A DNA stretch of 64,000 nucleotides, taken from the NCBI RefSeq assembly GCF_000504285.1, contig NZ_KI632511.1, forward strand, positions 4,771,372 to 4,835,371. Direction: 5' to 3'. Of the stretch, positions 7,008-16,239 are shown one piece after another; position 1 is the stretch's first letter, and each line of letters begins with the position of its first letter. The DNA is from Actinospica robiniae DSM 44927 (GTDB lineage Bacteria > Actinomycetota > Actinomycetes > Streptomycetales > Catenulisporaceae). The notes below the pieces were generated by a model. It was not told the origin of the DNA, made no database searches, and saw nothing but the letters and a program-made list of their open reading frames with translations. A program made the translations under genes and the position numbers.

Positions 7008-9133
7008 GCACTTCGACGTCCCGACAGGACCTGATCGACCGGGCCGCGGCCGCGTTCCCGGACGAGGTCGTCACGCACGCGCCGGTCCGCCTGCTCGAGC
7101 TGCCCGGCGGCGCCGGCCGGTTCGCGCTGGTCACCCTGGACAACGGCTTCGACCACACCAAGCCGACCACCTTCGGCCCGCGCGGGCTGGCGAACATCGA
7201 CGCCGCGCTGGAGGAGGTGGCCAAGCTGGCCCACGCCGGCGCGATCGTGGCGGCCGGGGTGACCGGCAAGCCGTTCATCTTCGCCGTCGGCGCGGACCTG
7301 AAGGCGGTGGCCGCGGCCGAGTCCGCGGAGCTGGCCCGGGCCACCGGCCGGCAGGGGCACGACGTGTTCCGCCGGCTCGGCGAGCTGCCGGTGCCCACCT
7401 TCGCCTTCGTCAACGGCGCGGCCATGGGCGGCGGCGTGGAGATCGCGCTGCACTGCACCTACCGCACCGTCAGCTCCGGGGTGCCCGCGCTCTCGCTGCC
7501 CGAGGTCTTCCTGGGCCTGGTCCCGGGCTGGGGCGGTACGCAGCTGCTGCCGCGGCTGATCGGGCCGGACAAGGCCGTCACCGTCATCCTGGACAACCCG
7601 CTCTCGCAGAACCGCCAGCTCAAGGCCAAGCAGGTGTTCGAGCTCGGCATCGCCGACGCGATCTTCGAGCCCGCCGACTTCCTCGAGGAGTCGCTGGGCT
7701 GGGCGGCGCGCGTGGTCAGCGGCGAGATCGTGGTCGAACGCCGCACCTACGACGAGGCCGAGTGGACCGCCGCGCTCGAGCGCGGCAGGCAGATCGCGGA
7801 CAGCCGAGTGCACGGCGCCACGCCGGCGCCGTACCTGGCGCTGGAGCTGATCGGCAAGTCCCGCACCGCTTCCCGCGACGAGGGCTTCGACGCCGAGGAC
7901 GACGCGCTGGCCGACCGGATCATGAGCGAGGAGCTGCGCTCCGGCGTCTACTCCTTCAACCTGGTGCAGAAGCGGGCCAAGCGCCCGGTCGGCGCGCCGG
8001 ACAAGTCGCTGGCCAAGCCGGTGACGAAGGTCGGCGTGGTCGGCGCGGGCCTGATGGCCTCTCAGCTGGCCACCCTGTTCGTGCAGCGGCTGGCGGTGCC
8101 GGTGGTGCTCACCGACATCGACCAGGAGCGCGTGGACAAGGGCGTCAAGTACGTGCACGAACAGCTCGAGCTGCAGGCGCTCAAGGGGCGGCTGAGCTCG
8201 GACAAGCTCAACCGGCTCAAGGCCCTGGTGACCGGCTCGCTGACCAAGGACGCCTTCGCCGACGCGGACTTCGTGATCGAGGCCGTGTTCGAGGAGATGT
8301 CGGTCAAGCAGCAGGTGTTCGCCGAAGTCGAGGCCGTGGTGCGGCCGGACTGCGTGCTGGCCACCAACACCTCCTCGCTCTCGGTGACCGAGATGGCCGC
8401 GAAGCTCGAGCACCCGGAGCGGGTGGTCGGCTTCCACTTCTTCAACCCGGTCGCGGTGCTGCCGCTGCTCGAGGTGGTGCGCGCGGAGAAGACCGACGCC
8501 GCCACCCTGGCCACGGCCTTCGTGGTGGGCAAGAACCTGAAGAAGAACTGCGTGCTGGTCAAGGACGCCCCGGCGTTCGTGGTCAACCGGATCCTGACCC
8601 GGTTCATGGGCGTGGTCAACCAGGTCCTGGACGAGGGCACCCCGGTGGAGACGGCGGACCGCGCGCTGGATCCGCTGGGCCTGCCGATGTCCCCGTTCGA
8701 GCTGCTGGAGCTGGTCGGCCCGGCGGTCGGCCTGCACGTGGCCGAGACGCTGCACACCGCGTTCCCGGACCGCTTCCCGGTCTCGGAGAACGTGCGCCGG
8801 CTGGTGGCGGCGGGCAAGCGCGGGATCTACCAGTGGGTGGACGGCGCGCGCGTGGTCGACCCGGAGCTCGAGACGCTGTTCGAGGTCGGCGATTCCCCGT
8901 CGACGCCGGAGCAGGTGCTCCAGCGCGCGGTGGAGGCGCTGGCCGAGGAGATCGACCTGATGCTCGCCGAGGGCGTGGTCGCGGCGGCCGAGGACATCGA
9001 CCTGTGCATGATCCTGGGCGCCGGCTGGCCGTTCCACCTCGGCGGTATCACGCCGTACCTGGACCGCGCCGGCGTGGCCGAGAAGGTCGCCGGGCACCGG
9101 TTCCTGGACAAGGGCGTGGCGTCGCTGCCGTAG
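7004..9133 (+). CDS. fadB: Fatty-acid oxidation complex alpha subunit: enoyl-CoA hydratase / 3-hydroxyacyl-CoA dehydrogenase
   Basis: A 709-residue two-enzyme protein. Residues 1 to about 310 form the crotonase domain that hydrates enoyl-CoA (FIFAVGADLKAV, then NGAAMGGGVEIAL, then EVFLGLVPGWGGTQLLPRL). From about 340 an NAD-binding fold (VGVVGAGLMASQLATLF) starts the 3-hydroxyacyl-CoA dehydrogenase, with TNTSSLSVTEMA and GFHFFNPVAVLPLLEVV as family signatures and two C-terminal dehydrogenase domains. It probably pairs with the thiolase directly upstream. GAGLMA replaces the more usual GAGxMG at the end of the nucleotide loop. Length matches actinobacterial FadB. Confidence 0.92.
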   Translation: MSTSTSRQDLIDRAAAAFPDEVVTHAPVRLLELPGGAGRFALVTLDNGFDHTKPTTFGPRGLANIDAALEEVAKLAHAGAIVAAGVTGKPFIFAVGADLKAVAAAESAELARATGRQGHDVFRRLGELPVPTFAFVNGAAMGGGVEIALHCTYRTVSSGVPALSLPEVFLGLVPGWGGTQLLPRLIGPDKAVTVILDNPLSQNRQLKAKQVFELGIADAIFEPADFLEESLGWAARVVSGEIVVERRTYDEAEWTAALERGRQIADSRVHGATPAPYLALELIGKSRTASRDEGFDAEDDALADRIMSEELRSGVYSFNLVQKRAKRPVGAPDKSLAKPVTKVGVVGAGLMASQLATLFVQRLAVPVVLTDIDQERVDKGVKYVHEQLELQALKGRLSSDKLNRLKALVTGSLTKDAFADADFVIEAVFEEMSVKQQVFAEVEAVVRPDCVLATNTSSLSVTEMAAKLEHPERVVGFHFFNPVAVLPLLEVVRAEKTDAATLATAFVVGKNLKKNCVLVKDAPAFVVNRILTRFMGVVNQVLDEGTPVETADRALDPLGLPMSPFELLELVGPAVGLHVAETLHTAFPDRFPVSENVRRLVAAGKRGIYQWVDGARVVDPELETLFEVGDSPSTPEQVLQRAVEALAEEIDLMLAEGVVAAAEDIDLCMILGAGWPFHLGGITPYLDRAGVAEKVAGHRFLDKGVASLP

Positions 9134-9157
9134 CGGGATCCGCTCGGCACCGGGCAG

Positions 9158-9207
9158 GCGAAAAGGGGCCGTCATCGCGTACGTACGCGATGACGGCCCC
9201 TTTTCGC
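9158..9207. terminator. Perfect 25-bp palindromic bidirectional terminator
   Basis: The 25-base arms 9158-9182 and 9183-9207 are exact inverted copies with no spacer. The AAAAGGGGCC at one end gives an A/U-flanked hairpin in both directions. It separates fadB (plus) from the DUF2079 gene (minus, stop at 9213), so it can stop both. Confidence 0.88.
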
Positions 9208-9212
9208 TTGCG

Positions 9213-10802
9213 CTACCGGCGGATCAGCTTCATGACGTACACGCCGTCGTCGAGGAAGACGAGGCTGAAGCCCTGCTGCTCGAGCGTCGCGGCCAACTGC
9301 GGCCCGGTGATGCCGGGGTGGAACCCGGTGTCGAAGAACGCGTAGTCGGCATACTGCGACAGCGGGACGTCAGTGTCCCGGGCGATCAGTACGGTGCCGA
9401 GATCGTTGCTGGCCAACACGTTCACCCCACTCGGCACATGGGTGGCGGCGGTGTTGATGGCGGTCAGCTTCTGGTGATTGCGCACGTCCTTGCCGCGCAC
9501 GAACTGCCACGCGGCCATGGACGTGGTCCGGCCGTGCTGACGCTGCGAGGCGTACGAGCCGGCCAGCGCGGCCAGGGCCAGCGCCACCACCGCGATCCGC
9601 CGGGTGCGCTGCGCTCTGAGCCAGCCGAGCCGATCCGGCAGCGGGCGTCTCGCCCGGCGCCAGAGCCAGCGCGCGACCAGCCCGATCCGACGCAGGCCGT
9701 CGGCCGCGCCGATGACGAGGATCGGGGCGACCTGGAGGTAGAAGTGGTAGTGGAAACTGCCGTGCGTGTCGTTCGAGGAGAGCATCAACAGCACGATGGT
9801 GGTCATCGAGAAGTAGCCGATCGGCGAGAGCAGGCAGACGCATCCGAGCGGCGCGAACAGCAGCCACCAGGTGGTCTTCTTGTACTGCTCGTCGAACATG
9901 ACCCGCCACGCGTGACCCGGATGCTCGAACACGTGCAGCAGTGCCTGCTGCATCGTCGAGGCGTTGAGGGTCCCCTGGTAGTCGAAGTGGCGTATCTGCC
10001 AGTAGGCCTGGTCGTGGCCGAAGACGGGCACGATCACGTTGGAGAACAGGATCATCACGAACGGGCCGAGCAGGCACAGCACCGCTCCGTGCCGCCATTT
10101 GCGATGGCGCAGGGCCCAGAGCCCGAACAGGAACACCAGGGCGCCCATGTCCTCGTAGCACAGCAGGAGCAGGCCCGCCGCCACGGACATCGCGGTCCAC
10201 CGCCGGGCCAGCGCGCGCTCCAGGGCGATCGCGATGAGCAGGGGTTCGAACATGTTCTCGTGGATGTCGAACCCGATCGCGTTCTGCACCTCCATGCAGC
10301 TGAGGTAGAACACGCAGGCGATCGACCCGGCCACCGGACCGTGCATCCGGCGCACCGCGAAGTAGATCGGGATTCCGGCCGCGCAGATGATCACCGCCTG
10401 CGCGCCGGCCAGGATGCCGGGTGAGTCGTGGATCCACAGCAGCGGCGCGAGGATCGCCAGCATCGGGGCGAAGTGGTCGCCCCACTCGCTGGTGAACATC
10501 GGCTGGGAGAGCGGCTCGGACGGGAAGCCGTGGAAGGCCCAGCCGTGCACCACGCCGAAGATGAGGCCGAAGTCGTAGGAGCCGGTCAGGTGCTGGTCCA
10601 CCCGCTGCACCGCCATTTTGGCGTAGAACAGGGTGCCCAGCAGGCACAGCCAGAACGCCGGGCAGGCCGCGGTGTGCAGCGCCAGCCGCTGCGCGCCGTC
10701 GCGGGCGCGCCGGAGCCGCGACGCGGCCGGCTCCTCGGCGGCCGGCGCCGGGCCGGCCGGATCCGGCGCCGGCATCTGTATCGTCTGTATCTTCTCGAAC
10801 AC
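9213..10802 (-). CDS. DUF2079 multi-pass membrane protein
   Basis: A 529-residue membrane protein of the DUF2079 family, which is thought to be related to GT-C type glycosyltransferases; the substrate is unknown. After about 60 cytoplasmic residues come some ten hydrophobic segments (for example ACPAFWLCLLGTLFYAKMAV, GILAGAQAVIICAAGIPIYF, TTIVLLMLSS). Family features seen are GSYDFGLIFGVVHGWAF, EWGDHFAPMLAILAPL and FDIHENMFEPLLIAIALE. The C-terminal 100 residues form a soluble lumenal-type domain (VNVLASNDLGTVLIARD). The GTG at 10802 was taken as start; ATG at 10775 is an alternative. It is 107 bases downstream of the FAD oxidoreductase on the same strand, so the two probably act together in cell-envelope glycan assembly (inference). 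Confidence 0.75.
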   Translation of the reverse strand: MFEKIQTIQMPAPDPAGPAPAAEEPAASRLRRARDGAQRLALHTAACPAFWLCLLGTLFYAKMAVQRVDQHLTGSYDFGLIFGVVHGWAFHGFPSEPLSQPMFTSEWGDHFAPMLAILAPLLWIHDSPGILAGAQAVIICAAGIPIYFAVRRMHGPVAGSIACVFYLSCMEVQNAIGFDIHENMFEPLLIAIALERALARRWTAMSVAAGLLLLCYEDMGALVFLFGLWALRHRKWRHGAVLCLLGPFVMILFSNVIVPVFGHDQAYWQIRHFDYQGTLNASTMQQALLHVFEHPGHAWRVMFDEQYKKTTWWLLFAPLGCVCLLSPIGYFSMTTIVLLMLSSNDTHGSFHYHFYLQVAPILVIGAADGLRRIGLVARWLWRRARRPLPDRLGWLRAQRTRRIAVVALALAALAGSYASQRQHGRTTSMAAWQFVRGKDVRNHQKLTAINTAATHVPSGVNVLASNDLGTVLIARDTDVPLSQYADYAFFDTGFHPGITGPQLAATLEQQGFSLVFLDDGVYVMKLIRR

Positions 10803-10909
10803 GCTGCCGCCCCCGGAAGTCCCGGCCGGACCGGAAGGGCCCGGCCCGGCGCACTCACTCGCTCGGATGAAGTTCGGCGAACCCGGCCGCGCGGCGGCCG
10901 GCTCGCGCG

Positions 10910-12460
10910 TCAGACCCCCGCGCCGGCCTTCTCCCCGCGCGGCCGCGGCATCATCGGCGCGTCGCGGCCGGTGCCCTTGGGCGTGGTGGTGGAGGAGCTG
11001 CCGTCGTTGGACTCCTCGTGGTACTCCTCCTCGACGTTGACCTGCCAGACGTCGTGGTGGGTCCCGGTGCGGATGTTCTCGGAGGTCAGCAGCGCCGTCA
11101 GCATCGAGTGGTCGGCGTTGTTGTACCGGTGCATGCCGTTGCGGCCGACCGGGTGCACGTTCGGGGTGTGGGCGGCCAGCCAGGCCTTGATCACCTCGAG
11201 GTCGGCCGCGTACTTGTCGTCGTAGACGGGGTAGGCCTTCGGCATCCGCACCACGTACCCGGATTCGACCGAGCCCGGAGTCACCAGTCCGAGCTCCTCC
11301 AGCTCCCGGGTGCCGAGCTCGACCAGGTCCTCGTCCGCCTTGGTCCACAGGTCGTCGCCCTCGTTGACGAAGAACTCGAGGCCCAGGCAGGTGCGGCCCT
11401 CCTTGACCAGGTAGGGCGACCAGGAGCCGAAGTTCTGGATCCGGCCGACCCGCACGCCCGGGGAGTGGATGTAGATCCAGTTGTCCGGGAAGCCGTGCTT
11501 CTCCGGGACCACCAGGGCGACGGTGAGGAAGTCGCGGTAGCGCAGGTCCTTGGCCGCCTCGATCGCTTCGGCCGAGGCCGGCGGGTCCATCGCCAGGACG
11601 AGCGCGGAGATCGGGGTGGAGGAGATCACGTCGTCGGCCGGGACCACCCGCTCGGTCTCGGCCCCGTCCTCGTCCCGGGTGACCACGGTGACCGAGGTGG
11701 CGCCCTGCTCCGGTGTCCAGGAGACGGTCTTGACCCAGGCGTTCAGCTCGACCGATCCGCCCTGCCTGCGCACCTTCTCGGTGCAGGTCTCCCACATCAT
11801 GCCGGGGCCGAACTTGGGGTAGTAGAACTCGTCGATCAGCGAGGTGATCTTCTTCGAGCCCTTGCGCGGGTTGAGCGCGTTGACGATGGCCCCGAACAGC
11901 GACAGGTTCTTGATCCGCTGGGCGGCCCAGTCGGCCGGCAGCTCGGAGGTGTCCATGCCCCACACCTTCTCGGTGTAGGTCTTGAAGAAGATCCGGAAGA
12001 GCCGCTTGCCGAAGCGCGCGGTCACCCAGCCGTCGAAGTAGTCCTGGTTCTTCGGCGGACGGATCTTGGCCCAGGTGTAGGAGCCGACGCACTTGGCCGC
12101 CTCGACGACGCCCAGGTTGCCGAGCGCGTTGCCGGCCTTGAGCGGGTAGTCGAACAGCTTGCCCTGGTAGTAGATCCTGGACATGCGCGGCCGGAGCAGG
12201 AAGTCCTCCTCCGGCAGGATCTCGTGCCACAGGTCGTCGACCTGCTTGACCTTGGTGAAGAACCGGTGGCCACCGATGTCGAACCGCCAGCCGCCGCGCT
12301 CGGCGGTCTGCGAGATGCCGCCGACCACATTCTCCGACTCGAAGACCTGCGCCGGGTGGCCGTGCTTGGTCAAGTCGTACGCGGCGGTCAGGCCTGCGGG
12401 ACCGGCGCCGATGATGACGGTGCCGGGCTTGGAACTCTTGCCGGAGTCAGGTGTGTCCAC
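10910..12460 (-). CDS. FAD-dependent oxidoreductase related to UDP-galactopyranose mutase
   Basis: A flavoprotein of about 516 residues. The N-terminal FAD fold (TVIIGAGPAGLTAAYDLTKH) is followed by ESENVVGGISQTAERGG and FDIGGHRFFTKVKQVDDLW, a layout shared by UDP-galactopyranose mutase-like and amine-oxidase-like proteins involved in cell-wall sugar metabolism. Later segments (RYRDFLTVALVV, GRIQNFGSWSPYL, GRNGMHRYNNADHSMLTA) match this actinobacterial subfamily from memory. The last 40 residues are acidic and low in complexity. The start is uncertain: GTG at 12460 fits the family better, while GTG at 12502 would add 14 residues; neither has a strong ribosome site. It is likely co-transcribed with the DUF2079 gene. 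Confidence 0.75.
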   Translation of the reverse strand: MDTPDSGKSSKPGTVIIGAGPAGLTAAYDLTKHGHPAQVFESENVVGGISQTAERGGWRFDIGGHRFFTKVKQVDDLWHEILPEEDFLLRPRMSRIYYQGKLFDYPLKAGNALGNLGVVEAAKCVGSYTWAKIRPPKNQDYFDGWVTARFGKRLFRIFFKTYTEKVWGMDTSELPADWAAQRIKNLSLFGAIVNALNPRKGSKKITSLIDEFYYPKFGPGMMWETCTEKVRRQGGSVELNAWVKTVSWTPEQGATSVTVVTRDEDGAETERVVPADDVISSTPISALVLAMDPPASAEAIEAAKDLRYRDFLTVALVVPEKHGFPDNWIYIHSPGVRVGRIQNFGSWSPYLVKEGRTCLGLEFFVNEGDDLWTKADEDLVELGTRELEELGLVTPGSVESGYVVRMPKAYPVYDDKYAADLEVIKAWLAAHTPNVHPVGRNGMHRYNNADHSMLTALLTSENIRTGTHHDVWQVNVEEEYHEESNDGSSSTTTPKGTGRDAPMMPRPRGEKAGAGV

Positions 12461-12597
12461 AAGCCTGAAATTCTGCCAGTCCGGTCCGGGCCATCCGGCC
12501 ACAGCAGCGTAACGATCCTTCCAGATACGTTTCAGCTTTGTGACACAGCTCGCGCAACCTTTTCCCGCAGTTCAGCGAACCCACGCGCGGATGAACG

Positions 12598-12642
12598 GAA
12601 GAAGGCGGCCGGATGTCTCCAGCCGCCCCTCATTCCTTCTTC
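12598..12642 (-). terminator. Probable dxs terminator
   Basis: On the minus strand a GGCGGC/GCCGCC stem (12622-12627 with 12604-12609) is followed by a TTCTTC tail. A longer, bulged pairing (GAAGAAGG with CCTTCTTC) also spans it. It lies directly downstream of dxs and ahead of the next minus-strand gene. Confidence 0.5.
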
Positions 12643-12698
12643 AAGCCCGCTTCAGCATTTCGCAACTTTCGCGGGCCACGCGAAGAATTGAATGGTAC

Positions 12699-14594
12699 TC
12701 AGTTCTTCAGCAAAGCCCGGGCCGCCGCGGCGATGCCGGAGCCGTCGAGGCCGAGCCGGGAGAGGATCGCCGGCCGCTCGTCGTGCGCCTGGAACTCGGC
12801 CGGCACGCCGAGCACCTTGGTCGGCCGGAACACGTCCGCGTCCTGCAGCGCCTGGCTGATCGCCGCGCCCACGCCGCCGACCCGGCCGTTGTCCTCCACC
12901 GTCACCACCGCGCGGTGGGCCCGGGCGAGCTCGACCAGCGCCGGGTTGACCGGCTTGACCCAGCGCGGGTCCACCACGGTCGCCTCGATCGCCTCCTGCC
13001 CCTCGGCGCCCTCGGCCAGCAGGGCCGCGGCGTCGAGCGCGGCGGCGGCCAGCGGGCCGGCCGCGACGATGAGCAGGTCGCCCTGCCCGTGCGGCTTGGC
13101 GGCCCGGCGCAGCACGTCCACGCCGTCCACCCGCTCGAGCGCCTCGATCTCCGGGCCCACCGAGCCCTTGGAGAAGCGCACCACCGTCGGCGCGTCGTCC
13201 ACCTCGACCGCCTCGCGCACCAGCGAGCGCACCTGCGCCGCGTCCCGCGGCACGGCGATGCGCAGGCCCGGCACGACCTGAAGGATCGACAGGTCCCAGA
13301 CGCCGTGGTGGCTCGCGCCGTCCGGCCCGGTGATCCCGGCCCGGTCGAGCACGAAGGTCACCCCGGCCTTATGCAGCGCGCAGTCCATCAGCACCTGGTC
13401 GAAGCAGCGGTTGAGGAAGGTGGCGTACACCGCGACCACCGGGTGCAGGCCGCCGTAGGCCAGGCCGGTGGCGCAGGTGGCCGCGTGCTGCTCGGCGATG
13501 CCGACGTCGTAGATGCGCTCCGGGTAGCGCTGGGCGAACTTGTGCAGGCCCACCGGGATGAGCATCGCGGCGGTGATGCCGACCACGTCCTCCCGGTCGT
13601 TGCCGATCTTGAGCATCTCCTCGGAGAACACGTCGGTCCACGAGGTGCCGGTGATCTGGAACGGCAGCCCGGTCTCCGGGTTCGTCTTCGGGTTGACCTG
13701 GTGCAGCTGGTGCACCACGTCCTCGCGGGCCGGCTCGTAGCCCTCGCCCTTGCGGGTGAGCACGTGCACGATCACCGGGCCGCCGAAGGCCTTGGCCCGG
13801 CGCAGCGCGGACTCCACCGCGTCCACGTCGTGCCCGTCGATCGGGCCGATGTACTTCAGGCCCAGGTCCTCGAACATGCCCTGCGGGGTGACGATGTCCT
13901 TGAGGCCCTTCTTCACCCCGTGCAGCGTCTCGTAGATCGCGCCGCCCACGTACGGGGTGCGGGCCAGGGCGGACTTGCCCCAGTCCAGGAAGCGCTCGTA
14001 GCCCTGGGTGGTGCGCAGGGTGCCGAGGTGGTTGGCCAGGCCGCCGATGGTCGGGGCGTAGGAGCGCTCGTTGTCGTTGACCACGATCACCACCGGCAGG
14101 TCGCCGCCGGCGATGTTGTTCAGCGCCTCCCAGGCCATGCCGCCGGTCAGCGCGCCGTCGCCGATGATGCCCACCACCCGGCGGTCGGTCAGCCCGCGCA
14201 CCCGGTAGGCCTTGGCGATGCCGTCGGCGTAGCTCAGGGCGGTGGAGGCGTGCGAGTTCTCCACGATGTCGTGCTCGGACTCGGCCCGGGCCGGGTAGCC
14301 GGACAGGCCGCCGCGGTTGCGCAGCTTCTCGAAGTCCTGCCGGCCGGTGAGCAGCTTGTGCACGTAGGCCTGGTGGCCCACGTCCCAGACCAGCGCGTCC
14401 CGGGGGGAGTCGAAGACCCGGTGCAGCGCGATGGTCAGCTCCACCACGCCGAGGTTGGGTCCGAGGTGCCCGCCGGTGCGCGAGACGTTCTCGATCAGGA
14501 ATTCGCGGATCTCCGCGGCCAGCCGGTCGAGTTCGGCGCGGCCGAGCCGGTCCAGATCGCGCGGCTGCCGAACCGATTCCAACAAGCTGGTCAC
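12699..14594 (-). CDS. dxs: 1-deoxy-D-xylulose-5-phosphate synthase
   Basis: This 631-residue thiamine-diphosphate enzyme joins pyruvate and glyceraldehyde 3-phosphate in the first step of the MEP isoprenoid pathway. Signatures are [30 protein letters not shown], the cofactor motif [28 protein letters not shown], and the transketolase-type [15 protein letters not shown]. The GTG at 14594 is preceded by GAAGGAG at ideal spacing and gives the family N-terminus ([17 protein letters not shown]); an upstream in-frame ATG at 14648 adds 18 residues not typical of Dxs. The gap to the ROK gene upstream (14595-14927) holds only a small GACAATTGTC palindrome (14809-14818). Confidence 0.95.
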   Translation of the reverse strand: MTSLLESVRQPRDLDRLGRAELDRLAAEIREFLIENVSRTGGHLGPNLGVVELTIALHRVFDSPRDALVWDVGHQAYVHKLLTGRQDFEKLRNRGGLSGYPARAESEHDIVENSHASTALSYADGIAKAYRVRGLTDRRVVGIIGDGALTGGMAWEALNNIAGGDLPVVIVVNDNERSYAPTIGGLANHLGTLRTTQGYERFLDWGKSALARTPYVGGAIYETLHGVKKGLKDIVTPQGMFEDLGLKYIGPIDGHDVDAVESALRRAKAFGGPVIVHVLTRKGEGYEPAREDVVHQLHQVNPKTNPETGLPFQITGTSWTDVFSEEMLKIGNDREDVVGITAAMLIPVGLHKFAQRYPERIYDVGIAEQHAATCATGLAYGGLHPVVAVYATFLNRCFDQVLMDCALHKAGVTFVLDRAGITGPDGASHHGVWDLSILQVVPGLRIAVPRDAAQVRSLVREAVEVDDAPTVVRFSKGSVGPEIEALERVDGVDVLRRAAKPHGQGDLLIVAAGPLAAAALDAAALLAEGAEGQEAIEATVVDPRWVKPVNPALVELARAHRAVVTVEDNGRVGGVGAAISQALQDADVFRPTKVLGVPAEFQAHDERPAILSRLGLDGSGIAAAARALLKN

Positions 14595-14927
14595 CGGGGT
14601 CTCCTTCAGCGTCAGCGTCTTTTTTCCGATCGGGCCGGCGGAAGCCACCGACGACCCTTACCTTCCGGGCGTAGTCCTGGCCCGGGCCGCGCGCAAGGCA
14701 CAGGCCCCCACGCGATCGGCGAGCCCTCCGAGTCTATGCGGCGAGCGGTCGCCGCCCGTCGGCCGGGCGCACACCTCCACATCATCTTCACCGTCCGCGA
14801 CAACGGCCGACAATTGTCCTGTTCTATCATGGTCTGCGCCGCGATCGGCCCCGCGCACGACGACGCGCCGCTCCGGCTGACGCGGGGTCAGCGCGGGCGG
14901 CGCGCGGCGGTGCGAGGCGGGGCGGGT

Positions 14928-16145
14928 TCAGGCCAGCAGGGCGAGGGTGCCGGGCGGATCGGTCAGCAGCGGCCCGAAGGCCCGCTCGGCCGCGCCGACC
15001 AGGGTGGAGTCCGCGCCGAGACCCGGCGCGGTGAGCCGGACCTGCTCGCGCGGGGCGGCCAGGCCCGTGGTGGCCAGGTGGCCGCGCAGCTGGCTGTCCA
15101 CCGCGGGGAACAGGTCCCGCAGCAGGCCTCCGAAGATCACGACCTCCGGGTTGAAGACGTTCACGACGTTCCCGACGCCGATCGCGAGCCACTCCCCCAC
15201 GTGCCGCAGCGCCGCCAGCGCGCGCGGATCGCCGCCGGCGGCCGCGGCCACCACGGCGGGCACGGTCGAGCGCGGACCGTCCGGATGCCCGGCCGCGTCC
15301 AGGATCGCCTTCTCGCCGATCTCGGTCTCCCAGCAGCCGCGGGCTCCGCAGCGGCACAGCCGGCCGGCCGGATTGACCACCATGTGGCCGATCTCGCCGC
15401 CGTAGCCGCCGTGGCCGCGCAGCGGTTCCCCGCTGACGATGATCCCGGCGCCCACGCCCACCTCGCCGGTCAGGTAGACCGCGTCCGAGGAGCCGGCCGC
15501 GGCTCCGCGCACGTGCTCGGCCAGCGCGCCGAGGTCCGCGTCGTTGGCGACCGCGACCCGCCCGCGCACCCCGTGCCGGCTGAGCCCCTCGGCCAGCGCG
15601 CCGCCGAGCGGCTCGTCCACCCAGCCCAGGTTCGGCGCGAACCGGACCAGGCCGTCGGACTCCCGCACCACGCCGGCGATCGCCGCGCCCGCGCCCACGC
15701 ACGCCGCGCCGGGCTCGGCCCGCGCGGACATCTCCGCGGTGAACCGGCACAGGTGCGCCACCACGTCGTCCATGGCGTAGTCGCCGCGCGGCCGGTAGAG
15801 CTCGCGGCGGTCCAGGATCGAACCGCCCAGGCCCACCCGGGCCGCGATCAGGTAGTCCACGCCGATGTCGAAGGCGAGCACGTACACCTGCTCCGGCCGC
15901 GGCCAGACCACCAGCGAGGGCCGGCCGGCCCCGGCGCCGGCGGTGCGCGCGGGAAGCTCCTCGCGCACCAGCCCGGCGCCGGCCAGGTCGGCGGTGAGCG
16001 TGCCGATGGTCGAGCGGTTGAGCTGCATGGCACTGGTCAGCTCGGCCCGGGAGGTCGGGCCGTGCACATGCACGTAGCGCAGCAGGGTCGAGACGTTGTG
16101 CCTGCGCACCTCGTCCTGCGTCGAACCACCCGGTCCGGCAGCCAT
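14928..16145 (-). CDS. ROK-family transcriptional regulator (operon 1)
   Basis: A 405-residue repressor-type ROK protein. The N-terminal helix-turn-helix (VRRHNVSTLLRYVHVHGPTS then RAELTSAMQLNRSTIGTLTADL) binds DNA. The C-terminal sugar-sensing domain carries the zinc signature CRCGARGCWE and the EIGH segment (GGYGGEIGHMVV). The ATP-binding DxGxT is not intact (DIGVDYLIA), so it is a sensor, not a kinase. The ATG at 16145 is preceded by GAGGA. It lies 95 bases downstream of the permease gene and probably regulates the operon it belongs to. It is a close paralog of the regulator at 20233-21456. Confidence 0.85.
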   Translation of the reverse strand: MAAGPGGSTQDEVRRHNVSTLLRYVHVHGPTSRAELTSAMQLNRSTIGTLTADLAGAGLVREELPARTAGAGAGRPSLVVWPRPEQVYVLAFDIGVDYLIAARVGLGGSILDRRELYRPRGDYAMDDVVAHLCRFTAEMSARAEPGAACVGAGAAIAGVVRESDGLVRFAPNLGWVDEPLGGALAEGLSRHGVRGRVAVANDADLGALAEHVRGAAAGSSDAVYLTGEVGVGAGIIVSGEPLRGHGGYGGEIGHMVVNPAGRLCRCGARGCWETEIGEKAILDAAGHPDGPRSTVPAVVAAAAGGDPRALAALRHVGEWLAIGVGNVVNVFNPEVVIFGGLLRDLFPAVDSQLRGHLATTGLAAPREQVRLTAPGLGADSTLVGAAERAFGPLLTDPPGTLALLA

Positions 16146-16239
16146 GGAAATCCTCACAATCCCGGTTCTGGGCACATACTATGCCGCAACGTCGCGGCGG
16201 GCCGGGGAAGGGTGATCAGACTGTTGCGATGAGATGCGC

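Noticed and set aside
12540..16232. A 1230-codon open frame on the plus strand
   Set aside because: It lies opposite dxs and the first ROK gene, is rich in His/Arg/Val repeats typical of antisense frames in GC-rich genes, and has no domain.
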